Assembly (NCBI RefSeq): GCF_003206135.1
Contig: NZ_PZJT01000014.1
Location: 1 to 64,000, forward strand
Direction of reading: 5' to 3'
Source: Salinicola salarius
GTDB lineage: Bacteria; Pseudomonadota; Gammaproteobacteria; Pseudomonadales; Halomonadaceae
DNA: 64,000 nucleotides
In this document: positions 11,411 through 20,293 of the stretch, one piece after another
Position numbering within the stretch: position 1 is the first letter of the stretch
Layout: the number at the start of each line of letters is the position of its first letter
Notes under the pieces: model-generated
What the model was told of the DNA's origin: nothing
Database searches by the model: none
The model's input: only the letters and a program-made list of their open reading frames with translations
Position numbers and translations under genes: made by a program

Positions 11411-12366
11411 CAATCGGACTCCTGATCCTCGCGCAGCGCGTCCAGCAGTAGAAACATGTCGTCCGGCAGCGGCGCCTTGCACTCGATCGGCGCCCCGCTG
11501 ACCGGATGCTCGAAGCGCAGCTTGTGGGCATGCAGCGCCTGGCGCGGAAATTCCCTCAGCAGCGTCTTCAGTGATTCACCGGCACCGGCCGGCATTTTCA
11601 GCCGCCCGCCGTATACCGGATCACCGACCAGCGGATAGCGAACGTGCGCCAGATGCACGCGGATCTGATGCGTCCGCCCGGTCTCGAGCCGGCAGCGAAC
11701 ATGGGTATGGGCACGAAAGCGCTCGTTGACCCGATAATGCGTGACCGCCGGCTTGCCCGAGGCCGTGACCGCCTGACGCTGGCGGTCCTTGGGGTGACGG
11801 CCGATCGGTGCATCCACCTTGCCGCCCGCGGTCATTGCGCCGACCACGATGGCATCGTATTCCCGCGAGACGGTTCGTGCCTGCAACTGAGCCACCAGAG
11901 CCGTCTGCGCCGTCAGCGTCTTCGCCACCATCATCAGGCCGGTGGTGTCCTTGTCGAGACGGTGGACGATCCCCGCCCGGGGAATCGCCGCCAGCGGCGC
12001 ATGGTGGTACAGCAGCGCGTTGAGCAGCGTGCCATCGGGGTTGCCGGCAGCGGGGTGCACCACCAGGCCGGCAGGCTTGTCGATGACCATGACATCGTCA
12101 TCCTCGAAGACGATGGACAGCGGAATCGCCTGAGGCTCCCACCGGACTTCCTCTTCGAGCCGGGTATCGAGCGCTAGCCGCTCGCCACCGATCACCTTAT
12201 CCTTGGGTCTGGCCTTTTGCCCATCGACTGTCAATTCCCCCTGCTGAATCCACCCCTTGAGGCGTTCTCGCGAGAATTCGGGGAACATTTCGGCTGCGGT
12301 CTGGTCAAGACGTCGCCCGGCCAAATGCTCGGGTATGCGCTCGTCACGCTTCAAGATATCGGCCAT
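11410..12366 (-). CDS. rluD: 23S rRNA pseudouridine(1911/1915/1917) synthase
   Basis: This 318-aa RluA-family synthase isomerises three uridines in helix 69 of 23S rRNA, needed for normal ribosome assembly and function. An N-terminal S4 RNA-binding domain (about residues 15-75: GRRLDQTAAEMFPEFSRERL, GELTVDG) precedes the catalytic domain. The catalytic aspartate lies in IVHRLDKDTTG. Family motifs VVHPAAGN and TGRTHQIRVHL follow. Start at ATG of MADILKRDERI. It is divergent from bamD, and a set of 13-bp tandem repeats begins 17 bp upstream of this start. Confidence 0.96.
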   Translation of the reverse strand: MADILKRDERIPEHLAGRRLDQTAAEMFPEFSRERLKGWIQQGELTVDGQKARPKDKVIGGERLALDTRLEEEVRWEPQAIPLSIVFEDDDVMVIDKPAGLVVHPAAGNPDGTLLNALLYHHAPLAAIPRAGIVHRLDKDTTGLMMVAKTLTAQTALVAQLQARTVSREYDAIVVGAMTAGGKVDAPIGRHPKDRQRQAVTASGKPAVTHYRVNERFRAHTHVRCRLETGRTHQIRVHLAHVRYPLVGDPVYGGRLKMPAGAGESLKTLLREFPRQALHAHKLRFEHPVSGAPIECKAPLPDDMFLLLDALREDQESD

Positions 12367-12382
12367 ACGTGGGGATCGGTTC

Positions 12383-12434
12383 CGTTTCGCCGGTACGTTT
12401 CGCCGCTGCGTTTCGTCGGCGCGTTTCGTCGGTA
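12383..12434. repeat. Four tandem 13-bp repeats in the rluD/bamD divergent promoter region
   Basis: Consecutive units are CGTTTCGCCGGTA, CGTTTCGCCGCTG, CGTTTCGTCGGCG and CGTTTCGTCGGTA. The core CGTTTCGYCG is kept in all four. The repeat ends just before a TTTATAGT stretch (12447-12454) that could be a -10 element for bamD. Confidence 0.9.
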
Positions 12435-12512
12435 CAAGGGTTTGCTTTATAGTGGGTCGGATTCGGCGGATTCTAGCACGGCCGCCAAGGAATGGTTGAT
12501 ACGAGGATGATG

Positions 12513-13325
12513 ATGCGATTTTCTGCGCGATGTTCTGCTCTGGCTGCCATGTTGGTGGCAGGCGCCCTGCTCGCTGGCTGTGCCAGCAACGAGCCGGCCC
12601 CCGACCTGCAGGAGCAGGAACTGTACCAGCAAGCCCAGAGTTCCCTCGACGCCGGCCGTTACAGCACCGCCGTTACCCAGTTGGAGGCTCTGGATACCCG
12701 CTTCCCGTTCGGTCGCTATGCCGAGCAGGCCCAGCTGGAACTGATCTACGCCTATTACGAAGTCGAGGACTGGGAGAAGACCCGGGCCGCTGCCAGCCGA
12801 TTCATCCGCCTTCATCCCGATCATCCGCAGGTCGACTACGCCTACTACATGCGCGGTCTCGGTGCCTATCAGGCGGGGCGCTTCAGCCTCGAAAGCCTAG
12901 AGCTGATCGATATCTCCAAGCGTGACCTGGGCGCGTCCCGCGATGCCTACGTCGACTTCGGCGAACTGGTACGCCGCTTCCCCGACAGCGCCTACGCGCC
13001 GGATGCCCGTCAGCGCATCATCTATCTGCGCAACGTCATGGCACGTCACGAGTTGCAGGTTGCCGACTTCTATCTGCGCAAGGGCGCCTACGTCGCGGCC
13101 GTCGAACGCGGCCGCTGGGTCATCGAGCATTATCCGAAAGCCGAAGCCACCCGCGATGCCCTGGCGGTCATGGTCGAGGGCTATCTCGGCCTGAACATGC
13201 GGGATCGCGCGCAGACCGTACTTCAGACACTGATCGAGAACGACCCCGACAACAGCCAGCTCGATGGCGACACCTTCGTGCCCAAGCACGTCGATGTCGA
13301 TCCGCCGCTGGCGCTCAAGGGCTGA
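12513..13325 (+). CDS. bamD: Outer membrane protein assembly factor BamD
   Basis: This 270-aa lipoprotein is an essential BAM-complex subunit that helps insert beta-barrel proteins into the outer membrane. The signal peptide ends in the lipobox LAGC, with Cys23 as the lipidated residue. TPR repeats follow (for example LYQQAQSSLDAGRYSTAVTQL and YAEQAQLELIYAYYE). The next part contains IRLHPDHPQVDYAYYMRGL, a hallmark of BamD/ComL. Three consecutive ATGs occur (12507, 12510, 12513). The last was chosen because GAGG lies 6 nt upstream. An upstream ATG at 12492 has its purine run too close. It is divergent from rluD, as in E. coli. Confidence 0.93.
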   Translation: MRFSARCSALAAMLVAGALLAGCASNEPAPDLQEQELYQQAQSSLDAGRYSTAVTQLEALDTRFPFGRYAEQAQLELIYAYYEVEDWEKTRAAASRFIRLHPDHPQVDYAYYMRGLGAYQAGRFSLESLELIDISKRDLGASRDAYVDFGELVRRFPDSAYAPDARQRIIYLRNVMARHELQVADFYLRKGAYVAAVERGRWVIEHYPKAEATRDALAVMVEGYLGLNMRDRAQTVLQTLIENDPDNSQLDGDTFVPKHVDVDPPLALKG

Positions 13326-13360
13326 AGCTGCGAGCTGCGAGCTGCGAGCTGCGAGCTGCG
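13326..13360. repeat. Five tandem copies of a 7-bp unit after bamD
   Basis: AGCTGCG is repeated five times without change, beginning directly at the bamD stop codon and ending before the downstream hairpin. Confidence 0.95.
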
Positions 13361-13387
13361 AAAACCAGCATTGCGGTTTACCGTAAA

Positions 13388-13423
13388 GAAGAAAGTCAGC
13401 GATGAACGTCGCTGGCTTTCTTC
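13388..13423. terminator. Bidirectional terminator between bamD and nadE
   Basis: A long stem (GAAGAAAG-t-CAGCGA paired with its complement, one T-G pair) with a 6-nt loop lies between convergent genes. It has A-rich and T-rich flanks on both sides. Confidence 0.75.
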
Positions 13424-13441
13424 ATAGACCGTAGCCCGTAG

Positions 13442-15082
13442 CTAGTTTCCCGGCTTCCACCCGTTGACGATGGGATAGCGCCGGTCGCGTCCGAATCCTC
13501 TGAGCGTCACCCTCACACCTACCGGCGCCTGTCGTCGCTTGTATTCGCTGCGATCGACCAGCTTGACCACCTGATAGACGTCGTCGCGCTCGAATCCTGC
13601 CTCGATGATCGCCTCGGCGCTCATGTCGCCTTCGATGTAACGTTCGAGAATTGCATCCAGCACGTCGTAACCGGGCAACGAGTCGCTGTCCTGCTGATCC
13701 GGCGCCAGCTCGGCGGAGGGCGGCCGCGTGATCACCCGCTCGGGGATCGCCGGCTCCTGGGCGTTGCGCCAGTTGGCCAGGCGATAGACCCAGGTCTTGT
13801 AGACGTCCTTGAGCGCGTTGTAGCCACCGACCATGTCGCCGTAGAGCGTGGCGTAGCCCACCGCCATCTCGCTCTTGTTGCCGGTGGTCTGGACCATCAA
13901 CCCCTTCTTGTTCGAGATCGCCATCAGCAGCACACCGCGCACGCGAGACTGCAGATTCTCCTCCGTGGTATCGGCCGCCAGCCCTTCGAAGCTCTCGGCA
14001 AGCGTTGCGCTGAAAGCCTCGACCATCGGCGCAATCGGCATCACCTCATAACCGACACCCAGCATCTTCGCCTGTTCGGCCGCGTCGGCCTGGGAGATCT
14101 CGGCGGTGTAGTGATAAGGCATCATCACGGCATGGACCCGATCCGGCCCCAGCGCATCAACCGCAATGGCCAGCGACAGCGACGAATCGATACCGCCGGA
14201 AAGCCCCATCACCACGCCCTTGAAGCCGCTCTTGTTGACGTAGTCGCGAAGCCCGGTGACCAGCGCGCAGTAGAGATTCTCCTCGGCCCCAAGCAGCGGC
14301 TCGCGCTCCCCCGCCTGAGGAATCCAGCTGCCGCCCTCCCGGGTGAACCGGACCGGCATCAGCCCGACCTGCCAGAATGGCGCGCGCACGGCGACGTCAC
14401 CGGCAGCGTCCAGCACCAGCGAGCCGCCGTCGAACACCAGCTCGTCCTGGCCGCCGATGGCATTGACGTACACCAGCGGTCTGTCGACTTCCCGTGCGCG
14501 CTCGGCAAACAGGCGCTCGCGCTCGGCAGGCTTGTCGAGATGGAACGGCGACGCGTTGAGCGTCACCAGAATGTCGGCGCCGGCCTCGGCGGACCGACGC
14601 ACTGGCGCGCCATCCCAGAGATCCTCACAGATCAGGATACCGAGTCTGGCGCCCCGATGTTCTATCACCAGCGGCTCGCTTCCAGGTTCGAAATAACGAT
14701 CTTCGTCGAAAACCTGATAGTTGGGCAGCGCCTGCTTGGCATACTCGCCGCGCCACTGGCCACCCAGCAATACGCCGGCCAGATTGCGGCGCGCGCCCTG
14801 GCGCATGCCCGGATAGCCGATGATGACCAGCGTCTCCGGCGCGATCCTGTCGATCTTGCGGGCCATCTCCGCCAACGCCTCCTGCAGGCGCGATTCCATC
14901 GCCTCGCGCAGCAGTAGATCCTCCGGCGGGTAACCGGTCAGGAACAGCTCGCTGAACACGACCACATCCGCGCCGTGCTCGAGTCGCGCCTCGCGTACCG
15001 CTTCGATGGCTGCCGCGGTATTGCCGGCGATATCGCCCACCAGCGGGTCCAGCTGCGCCATCACCAGGGTCAGATCTTGCAT
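13442..15082 (-). CDS. nadE: Glutamine-dependent NAD+ synthetase
   Basis: This 546-aa two-domain enzyme amidates nicotinic acid adenine dinucleotide to NAD+ using glutamine and ATP. Residues 1-270 form a nitrilase-type glutaminase, with the glutamate in SELFLTGYPPEDL and the nucleophile cysteine in CEDLWDG. Residues 285-546 form the synthetase domain, with the ATP pyrophosphatase loop GLSGGIDSSLS. Near the C-terminus, TRPPSAELAPDQQDSDSLP matches the family active-site stretch. Start: ATG of MQDLTLVMAQLDPL, which fits the family; a TTG six codons upstream is the alternative. It is convergent with bamD. The 182-bp gap to thiO shows nothing recognisable. Confidence 0.95.
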   Translation of the reverse strand: MQDLTLVMAQLDPLVGDIAGNTAAAIEAVREARLEHGADVVVFSELFLTGYPPEDLLLREAMESRLQEALAEMARKIDRIAPETLVIIGYPGMRQGARRNLAGVLLGGQWRGEYAKQALPNYQVFDEDRYFEPGSEPLVIEHRGARLGILICEDLWDGAPVRRSAEAGADILVTLNASPFHLDKPAERERLFAERAREVDRPLVYVNAIGGQDELVFDGGSLVLDAAGDVAVRAPFWQVGLMPVRFTREGGSWIPQAGEREPLLGAEENLYCALVTGLRDYVNKSGFKGVVMGLSGGIDSSLSLAIAVDALGPDRVHAVMMPYHYTAEISQADAAEQAKMLGVGYEVMPIAPMVEAFSATLAESFEGLAADTTEENLQSRVRGVLLMAISNKKGLMVQTTGNKSEMAVGYATLYGDMVGGYNALKDVYKTWVYRLANWRNAQEPAIPERVITRPPSAELAPDQQDSDSLPGYDVLDAILERYIEGDMSAEAIIEAGFERDDVYQVVKLVDRSEYKRRQAPVGVRVTLRGFGRDRRYPIVNGWKPGN

Positions 15083-15264
15083 CGGTCTACATTTCTCCAA
15101 ACAGATGGGATTCTCGATATCGAAGACGTCTCCCGATCGAGAGCCCTCCGACGAGTGACGGCGCGCCTGGCGCTCGGATCGCTATCGAACAGAAAACCGT
15201 TGCCACGACAGCGCTTTCCGCCATTTTCGCGCATGCCATCCACGGAGGCAAAACCCGCCCATGC

Positions 15265-16380
15265 TCAACGAACCGACACATCGGAGCCGAGGAGGCGCGA
15301 GCCGGGCAGATAGGGGGAAGGGTCGACGATGGGCTCGCAGCCGATCAACTGATCGACCAGCAGCCGCGTGGCAGCCGGTGCCAGAACCAGCCCATTGCGA
15401 TAGTGGCCGGCGTTGACGTGAAGCCCCTCGAACGTTGGCACTGTACCGATCATCGGCACTCCATCCGGCGAACCCGGCCGCAGCCCCGCCCAATGGTGCT
15501 CCACCGGACACTCGGCCAGCGCGGGCACGATGGAGAGCGCGCTGGCATGCAGCGAGTCGCGGGCCTCACGGGTCGTCTGCTTGTCGAAGCCGACCTCCTC
15601 CAGCGTCGAGCCCGCCAGCACCCGGCCATCACCGCGGGGAATGACATAACGCCCATCCTTGAGAACGACCCGCTCGACCAGCCCCGGCGGCGCCTTGAAC
15701 AGAATCATCTGCCCTTTGACCGGCCGAACCGGCAGTTCGATGCCGATACTTGCCAGCAACCCTTGCGACCAGGCACCGGCGCAGACGACGGTCTGGCCCG
15801 CCCGGATCGCACCCTGCGACGTCGCCACGCCGCGAATGGCCGCCCCTTCACGAATCAGCGCCGAGACCTCGCACTGCTCGTGCAGGCCCACCCCCGGCAT
15901 CTGCAACAGACGCGCACGCAGCGCCTGGCCCAGCCGCGGGTTGCGAATGCTGCCGAGCGTCGGCATCCATAATGCACTATCGAAGCCCGGCGCGGCGTTG
16001 GGCTCCTTGGCGTAGAGCGTGTCAGCGTCGATGCGGTTCAGCGGCTTGGCCACCTCCCGCGCCCAGGCGAGCGCGACATCGACATCCTCGACCCGCAGAT
16101 AGAGCAGGCCTTTCTGGCGATATTCGGGATCGATGCCGGTTTCCTCGAGCAGCCGGCCGGCCAGCTCCGGATAGCGCCCTTCGGACCAGCTCGACAACGC
16201 CGAGATCGCTTTCGAGTAACGCCACGGATAGAGCGGCGAGACGATGCCACCACCCGCCCAGGAGGCCTCCCTACCGCACTGGCCACGCTCGACCAGCGCC
16301 ACCGAATGACCCGCATCCGCCAACTGCAGCGCCGTCATCATGCCGATGACCCCGCCGCCCACGATCAAGAAATCCTGCAT
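15265..16380 (-). CDS. thiO: FAD-dependent glycine oxidase ThiO
   Basis: This 371-aa D-amino-acid-oxidase-type flavoprotein probably oxidises glycine to iminoglycine for thiazole formation in thiamine synthesis. The N-terminal FAD motif FLIVGGGVIGMMTAL and the following VALVERG are clear. The family hallmark SWAGGGIVSPLYPWRY and the C-terminal NAGHYRNGLVLAPAAT fit ThiO. Start: ATG directly before QDFLIVGGG. Upstream in-frame sequence would put a hydrophilic leader before the FAD fold. No other thiamine gene is nearby, so the assignment rests on sequence. A broader DAO-family deaminating oxidase is the alternative. It is divergent from the fimT-like pilin gene. Confidence 0.85.
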   Translation of the reverse strand: MQDFLIVGGGVIGMMTALQLADAGHSVALVERGQCGREASWAGGGIVSPLYPWRYSKAISALSSWSEGRYPELAGRLLEETGIDPEYRQKGLLYLRVEDVDVALAWAREVAKPLNRIDADTLYAKEPNAAPGFDSALWMPTLGSIRNPRLGQALRARLLQMPGVGLHEQCEVSALIREGAAIRGVATSQGAIRAGQTVVCAGAWSQGLLASIGIELPVRPVKGQMILFKAPPGLVERVVLKDGRYVIPRGDGRVLAGSTLEEVGFDKQTTREARDSLHASALSIVPALAECPVEHHWAGLRPGSPDGVPMIGTVPTFEGLHVNAGHYRNGLVLAPAATRLLVDQLIGCEPIVDPSPYLPGSRLLGSDVSVR

Positions 16381-16439
16381 GCTGTCGATATCCTGACAAA
16401 AGGGCGATTCTATCACTTGCTCAGACCCCGGACGCCGCA

Positions 16440-16994
16440 ATGGACTCTCGCGCGACACCTTCACAATCGCCTGCTGGCCGTTACGAAAAGCGGACGCGAC
16501 AAGCAGGTTTTACGCTGATCGAGTTGCTGATCGTTCTTGTCGTGCTCACGATCCTCGTCACGATGGTCACGCCAAGTATCCAGAGGTTGATGGCACAGCA
16601 GCGCGTCTCGACCGAAGTTCTGCGCTTGCGCAATGCCCTGCAGTTGGCGAGAAGCCTTGCCATCACACGACATACGACCATGACGATATGCCCCAGTCAT
16701 GACCGCCAGGTTTGCACCCCCGAAGACTGGACGGCACCCCTGATGATCGTGCAGGGCCCCGCCGATGACGACACGCTGGAGGACGAAATCGTTCTCCGGG
16801 AGCTGAGCGCCAGCCAGGTCGTTTCCGTCACCTACCGGAACGATGGGCGCCTCGTGCGCTTCAAGCCGATGGGCTGGTCGACAGGCCATAACGGTACTTT
16901 CGAGATCTGTGGCCAGTATGGCGAAGGGGCTCAGGTGGTTCTGAGCAATCTGGGAAGAATACGAACATCCGGAGAGACACCGCCCGGCTGCTGA
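16440..16994 (+). CDS. Type IV pilus minor pilin, GspH/FimT family
   Basis: This 184-aa prepilin has a basic leader ending KRTRQAG, followed by FTLIELLIVLVVLTILVTMV. The prepilin peptidase PilD would cut after the glycine and methylate the Phe, with Glu at +5. The C-terminal GspH/FimT globular domain contains ALQLARSLAITRHTTMTICPS, typical of FimT/FimU. Cysteines near 85, 93, 161 and the C-terminus could form disulfides. It is separated from, and opposite to, the pilE-pilX cluster downstream. It is therefore a second GspH/FimT copy in the window, perhaps FimT-like as opposed to FimU-like. The start has no strong ribosome site, so the leader length is uncertain. Confidence 0.85.
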   Translation: MDSRATPSQSPAGRYEKRTRQAGFTLIELLIVLVVLTILVTMVTPSIQRLMAQQRVSTEVLRLRNALQLARSLAITRHTTMTICPSHDRQVCTPEDWTAPLMIVQGPADDDTLEDEIVLRELSASQVVSVTYRNDGRLVRFKPMGWSTGHNGTFEICGQYGEGAQVVLSNLGRIRTSGETPPGC

Positions 16995-17102
16995 TCAGGC
17001 TCTGTACGAAATTGCCTGCGCTCGGCCAGACGGCGGTAAAATCAGCTCACTGAACCGCATTCAGAACGTCCGAAGGGCGAGCGGAGCGAGTAGTGCACTC
17101 AT

Positions 17103-18827
17103 TTACAGCCAGGTGAAAGAGATCCCTCCCGTCCCCCCGGCACTCTCACCATTGGTGCCTACGGTCGATTCCATCAGCGCCTCGTCGTAATGGATGCCCG
17201 CGCCGCCGGACACCTCGACACGTCTGCCTTTCACGGCGCCATACAACCCCCCGCTGCCAGCGACGTTCACGGTGCTGTACGGCGCAAAAATGGTGCCCTT
17301 GAATGCAGAGCTTCCGGTGATATTGACGCCTGCATTCCAGGCGGGGGCATCACCATCGTCAAAAGTCGAGTAGAGGGACAGGATCGGGTTGCCCTCTTCA
17401 TCGGTCGGGCTGTCGGAGGCAACATCCAGGCCACTGGACAGACTAAAACGCCCATCGGTAACTATTTTCAATGAACTGCCTTCGGCAACGCTGAACGTGG
17501 CGCCGCCTCCGATGTTGATATCGCCCTTGACGTAGAGCGTCATGTCGCCACCGTCCACGACGAAATTGGCGCTGCCGCCCAGCGAAAAACTATCCAGCAC
17601 CAGTACGTTGGTGGGCTCGGGAAACACGCCGTCGATCATGACATCACGCGTGACCTGATAGCGCTCGGGGTTGGGTACGCTGTTATTGTTACTGTCCGCA
17701 GGTACCTGTATCCCGTACGGCGTCAATTTATAGGTCCGATTGCCGCCACCGATCGATAGGCTACCCGACGAGGCATAAGGTGTCAGCGCATCGCTCAAAT
17801 CACCGATCGTCGCGCCATCGGATGTGATAAAGGAATCGCAGCTCGATGTCGCCACCTTGCCCACGTTGGGTGACGAGCGATTAATGCTTCCGCCCACCTG
17901 CTCCTCTACATCGCGATTGGTCGTGGTGCGTACGACTGGCGCGGTGGCATTGCCTTCGATACTTGACCCCCAATTACCGGTCACGATTTCCGTGTTCGCT
18001 TCGGCATTACCTGCGATGGTACCGCTGCCGGTCAGACGTATCGCCTGATTTGACGCGACATTGCCTCGAATATCCGCCCCACCATTACTAATTACGATGT
18101 CTCCATTCGCCTTCAGATTACCGTAGATAGTGCCAGAATTGCCGACTTCGATTCCCCCCGACGACACAACATCTCCATAAAACGGTTGCCCCGTACTCAG
18201 GACAATATCGCCTCCCGGAGCATTGGATTGGATTTTCGCGTTACTACGCCCCTGATTCTCACCACCGTAGCTTCCTTCACGAGAATCATAACTATCTATA
18301 GCACCACCGCCTGATACATTGACACCCTCACAGCCCAGCAACACCGAACCATATGCACCACCAGACGTACCGCCATCCACCTCAATAATCAATGGCTGGC
18401 CCACGAACGGCTTCGAGCCTCGTGATATGGCACTCCAGGCAACGATATAGTTGCCCGCTTTTCTGTCCTGAAACTCCTCGCCCTCGGGCACTTCGATATA
18501 GCAGGCGGCTGCGGTCATATCATCAGCAGCCTCGATCAGACAGCTCTTGCCGCCGTCATTCTCGGTCTTCGCGGCGAAACTTTGAAAGCCGTCCTGATCC
18601 ATGTCGATATTGCTGGGCAAGGTAATGGCGGAGGCACCAGCGCGCACTTCGGAAGCCAGTGACATGGCGGTACGTTCCGTGAACAGAGCCGTTCTGGTGG
18701 ACAGTTTATAGTTGCCGGCCATTTTCTCGTCGATCTGCGACGACTGCATGCTAGCCAGGCCAATCATGGTCGATATCGCTACGATGCCAAGCACCACGAT
18801 CAAGGCAGCGCCACCTTGTCTCTTCAT
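17103..18827 (-). CDS. PilX-like minor pilin with long C-terminal beta-repeat domain
   Basis: This 574-aa protein begins with MKRQGGAALIVVLGIVAIST and SSQIDEKMAGNYK, the PilX N-terminal pattern (the mature pilin helix lacks Glu5). Classical PilX is under 200 aa. Here about 400 extra residues follow. Residues 215-295 show rungs every 17-19 residues with a G-[ND]-x2-[AS]-[NS] core (YGDVVSS, YGNLKAN, RGNVASN, AGNAEAN), suggesting a beta-helix like bactofilin. The C-terminal third has GTIFAPYSTVNVAGSGGLYGA and GGAGIHYDEAL, which I know from large pilus-assembly proteins of marine bacteria. The start has GGAAGG six bases upstream. It is last in the pilE-fimU-pilV-pilW-pilX order, and no pilY1 follows. 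The gene is poorer in GC than its surroundings. Confidence 0.85.
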   Translation of the reverse strand: MKRQGGAALIVVLGIVAISTMIGLASMQSSQIDEKMAGNYKLSTRTALFTERTAMSLASEVRAGASAITLPSNIDMDQDGFQSFAAKTENDGGKSCLIEAADDMTAAACYIEVPEGEEFQDRKAGNYIVAWSAISRGSKPFVGQPLIIEVDGGTSGGAYGSVLLGCEGVNVSGGGAIDSYDSREGSYGGENQGRSNAKIQSNAPGGDIVLSTGQPFYGDVVSSGGIEVGNSGTIYGNLKANGDIVISNGGADIRGNVASNQAIRLTGSGTIAGNAEANTEIVTGNWGSSIEGNATAPVVRTTTNRDVEEQVGGSINRSSPNVGKVATSSCDSFITSDGATIGDLSDALTPYASSGSLSIGGGNRTYKLTPYGIQVPADSNNNSVPNPERYQVTRDVMIDGVFPEPTNVLVLDSFSLGGSANFVVDGGDMTLYVKGDINIGGGATFSVAEGSSLKIVTDGRFSLSSGLDVASDSPTDEEGNPILSLYSTFDDGDAPAWNAGVNITGSSAFKGTIFAPYSTVNVAGSGGLYGAVKGRRVEVSGGAGIHYDEALMESTVGTNGESAGGTGGISFTWL

Positions 18828-18856
18828 GGCAAGCCTTCCATATCCCTTCTGCATAT

Positions 18857-19378
18857 CTACAAGGCTCCCATGGACTGATTGCGATTCATGACGACAAGGG
18901 TGATCTCCTTGTTGTTCTCGAACGTGATGGTGACTGGACACAACTCGTTCGCCGCGGTTTCGCACTTGTCTTTCGGCACGTCTAGGTGAGAGAAACCATT
19001 GAGAACGGGCTGCCCGTCGACATAAAGACTCAGCCCATCCTCGCTATCGGGGTCACCGCTCCAGCGATAGGTTCTTTCGTCACCGTCTCCCAGTGTCAGG
19101 ATGACGACTTCGCCTTCATCGTCATTCTCGATCGTCACGTCGATCGCACGGCGAATATCTCCGATCAGGCTATCAGCCAAATAGGACAGGACGGCCTGGC
19201 GCTGACTTAGCCGCTGCGTCGCCTGCTGATTCTGTATGCCGATCATGAAGAGCCTTTCGGCCCCCAGCGCTATCAGCAGCCCGATCGCCATGGCGATCAG
19301 CAACTCGACCAGGCCAAATCCACGGTGGCGGGCCGGATAGCGCTCGGCGTCCACGTTCCCGTTCAGGTTCACGTTCAT
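18857..19378 (-). CDS. pilW: Type IV pilus minor pilin PilW
   Basis: This 173-aa prepilin-like protein carries the cleavage/methylation stretch RHRGFGLVELLIAMAIGLLI, with Glu5 after the cut. It resembles PilW of pseudomonads (GLSLVELMIAL...). The N-terminal leader of 24 residues is longer than usual. Its ATG overlaps the pilV stop (ATGA), so it is translated with pilV. The C-terminal part contains two cysteines (KCETAANELCP), possibly a disulfide loop. PilW with PilV and PilX forms the tip/priming complex that starts pilus assembly. Confidence 0.85.
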   Translation of the reverse strand: MNVNLNGNVDAERYPARHRGFGLVELLIAMAIGLLIALGAERLFMIGIQNQQATQRLSQRQAVLSYLADSLIGDIRRAIDVTIENDDEGEVVILTLGDGDERTYRWSGDPDSEDGLSLYVDGQPVLNGFSHLDVPKDKCETAANELCPVTITFENNKEITLVVMNRNQSMGAL

Positions 19379-19854
19379 GTTCCTAACTTGGGCAGTCCGA
19401 CTTCGTAGCTGTACGTTACAGAATCGCCGCCGTTTTCCCATCTCACCTCGATGGTGTAATCGCAACTGTCGCCCGATGCACTGTCAGCCGACGACTTGGT
19501 CTTCTGCTTGACTGCATTTCCGGACAAAAGGCCAGGAAGGTGGGATTGCCAGTTGTCGTACCAGTCGGCCGCGATCTCGCTACCCTTCGGACACTCGCTT
19601 CCTCCTGCCCCGGCCTTGTGGGCCGCCCAGAGACGCTCGACGGCATCCTGGGCCGCCAGCGAAGCGAGCGTGCGCTGGTATCCGGCCTGCGCCCCCTGAA
19701 GGGATTTGAGCTGTAAGCCACCGACGGCCAGCAGGCCGATTCCCAGCACCGCGACCGCAACCAGCACTTCGATCAGGCTGAAGCCCCGGGCGCGGCCGCT
19801 GCCCCAACACGGGGGAACAGGCAGCGACTGTCGATCATGGCGTCTTGTCATCAT
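19375..19854 (-). CDS. pilV: Type IV pilus minor pilin PilV
   Basis: This 159-aa protein has the type IV pilin segment RARGFSLIEVLVAVAVLGIGLLAVGGLQ, then K-S-LQGAQAGYQRTLASLAAQD, the usual PilV pattern. The cut is expected after the glycine. The leader before it is about 22 residues. Two adjacent ATGs (19854 and 19851) are possible starts; both overlap the 3' end of the upstream fimU-like gene and neither has a clear ribosome site, which suggests coupling. Its stop overlaps the pilW start. Confidence 0.83.
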   Translation of the reverse strand: MMTRRHDRQSLPVPPCWGSGRARGFSLIEVLVAVAVLGIGLLAVGGLQLKSLQGAQAGYQRTLASLAAQDAVERLWAAHKAGAGGSECPKGSEIAADWYDNWQSHLPGLLSGNAVKQKTKSSADSASGDSCDYTIEVRWENGGDSVTYSYEVGLPKLGT

Positions 19855-20293
19855 TTCGTTTGCCGATATAGCCAATCGGGGAAATCCACAATGTTTTGTC
19901 GGCAATCTCTATTTTCTTCTCCGGACACAGGGAGTCGGAATCGCACTGTAACCGGCCCACCTCATTGAACGTAACGTTCCATGTTCGCGTCACGCCGCCG
20001 CCCCGAAAGCTTTCTCTAAGCGGTGGGCCATCCAGACCATCAACCACCAGTGTCCAGCCGCCGCCTTCTCTCGGTGCCAGCGTGACGGAAACGCTCTCGC
20101 CCTCCGATATCGCCATGCTTCGTGCCTGCCGCAAGCCGCCGGCAATGTCGTTATAGTCGCTGGCAATGCGGTTATGGGTGAACAGCGACTGCATGCCCGG
20201 CACGGCCACTGACGCCAGAATCGCGACGATGGCGAGGGTTGCCAACAGCTCCAGCAGCGTGAATCCGCCCTGTCGTACGTCCCGGTTACCAGC
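19835..20293 (-). CDS. Type IV pilus minor pilin, GspH/FimU-like
   Basis: About 152 aa. The prepilin site RQGGFTLLELLATLAIVAIL is followed by a GspH-type domain with GGLRQARSMAISEGESVSVTL and a C-terminal region with two cysteines. The start is uncertain: GTG at 20293 gives a ten-residue basic leader and overlaps the pilE stop by 8 bp, and a TTG at 20341 is the only other in-frame option. By position between pilE and pilV it probably plays the FimU role, joining the tip complex to the pilus shaft. It pairs with the second FimT-like gene at 16.4 kb. Confidence 0.8.
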   Translation of the reverse strand, partial: AGNRDVRQGGFTLLELLATLAIVAILASVAVPGMQSLFTHNRIASDYNDIAGGLRQARSMAISEGESVSVTLAPREGGGWTLVVDGLDGPPLRESFRGGGVTRTWNVTFNEVGRLQCDSDSLCPEKKIEIADKTLWISPIGYIGKRNDDKTP

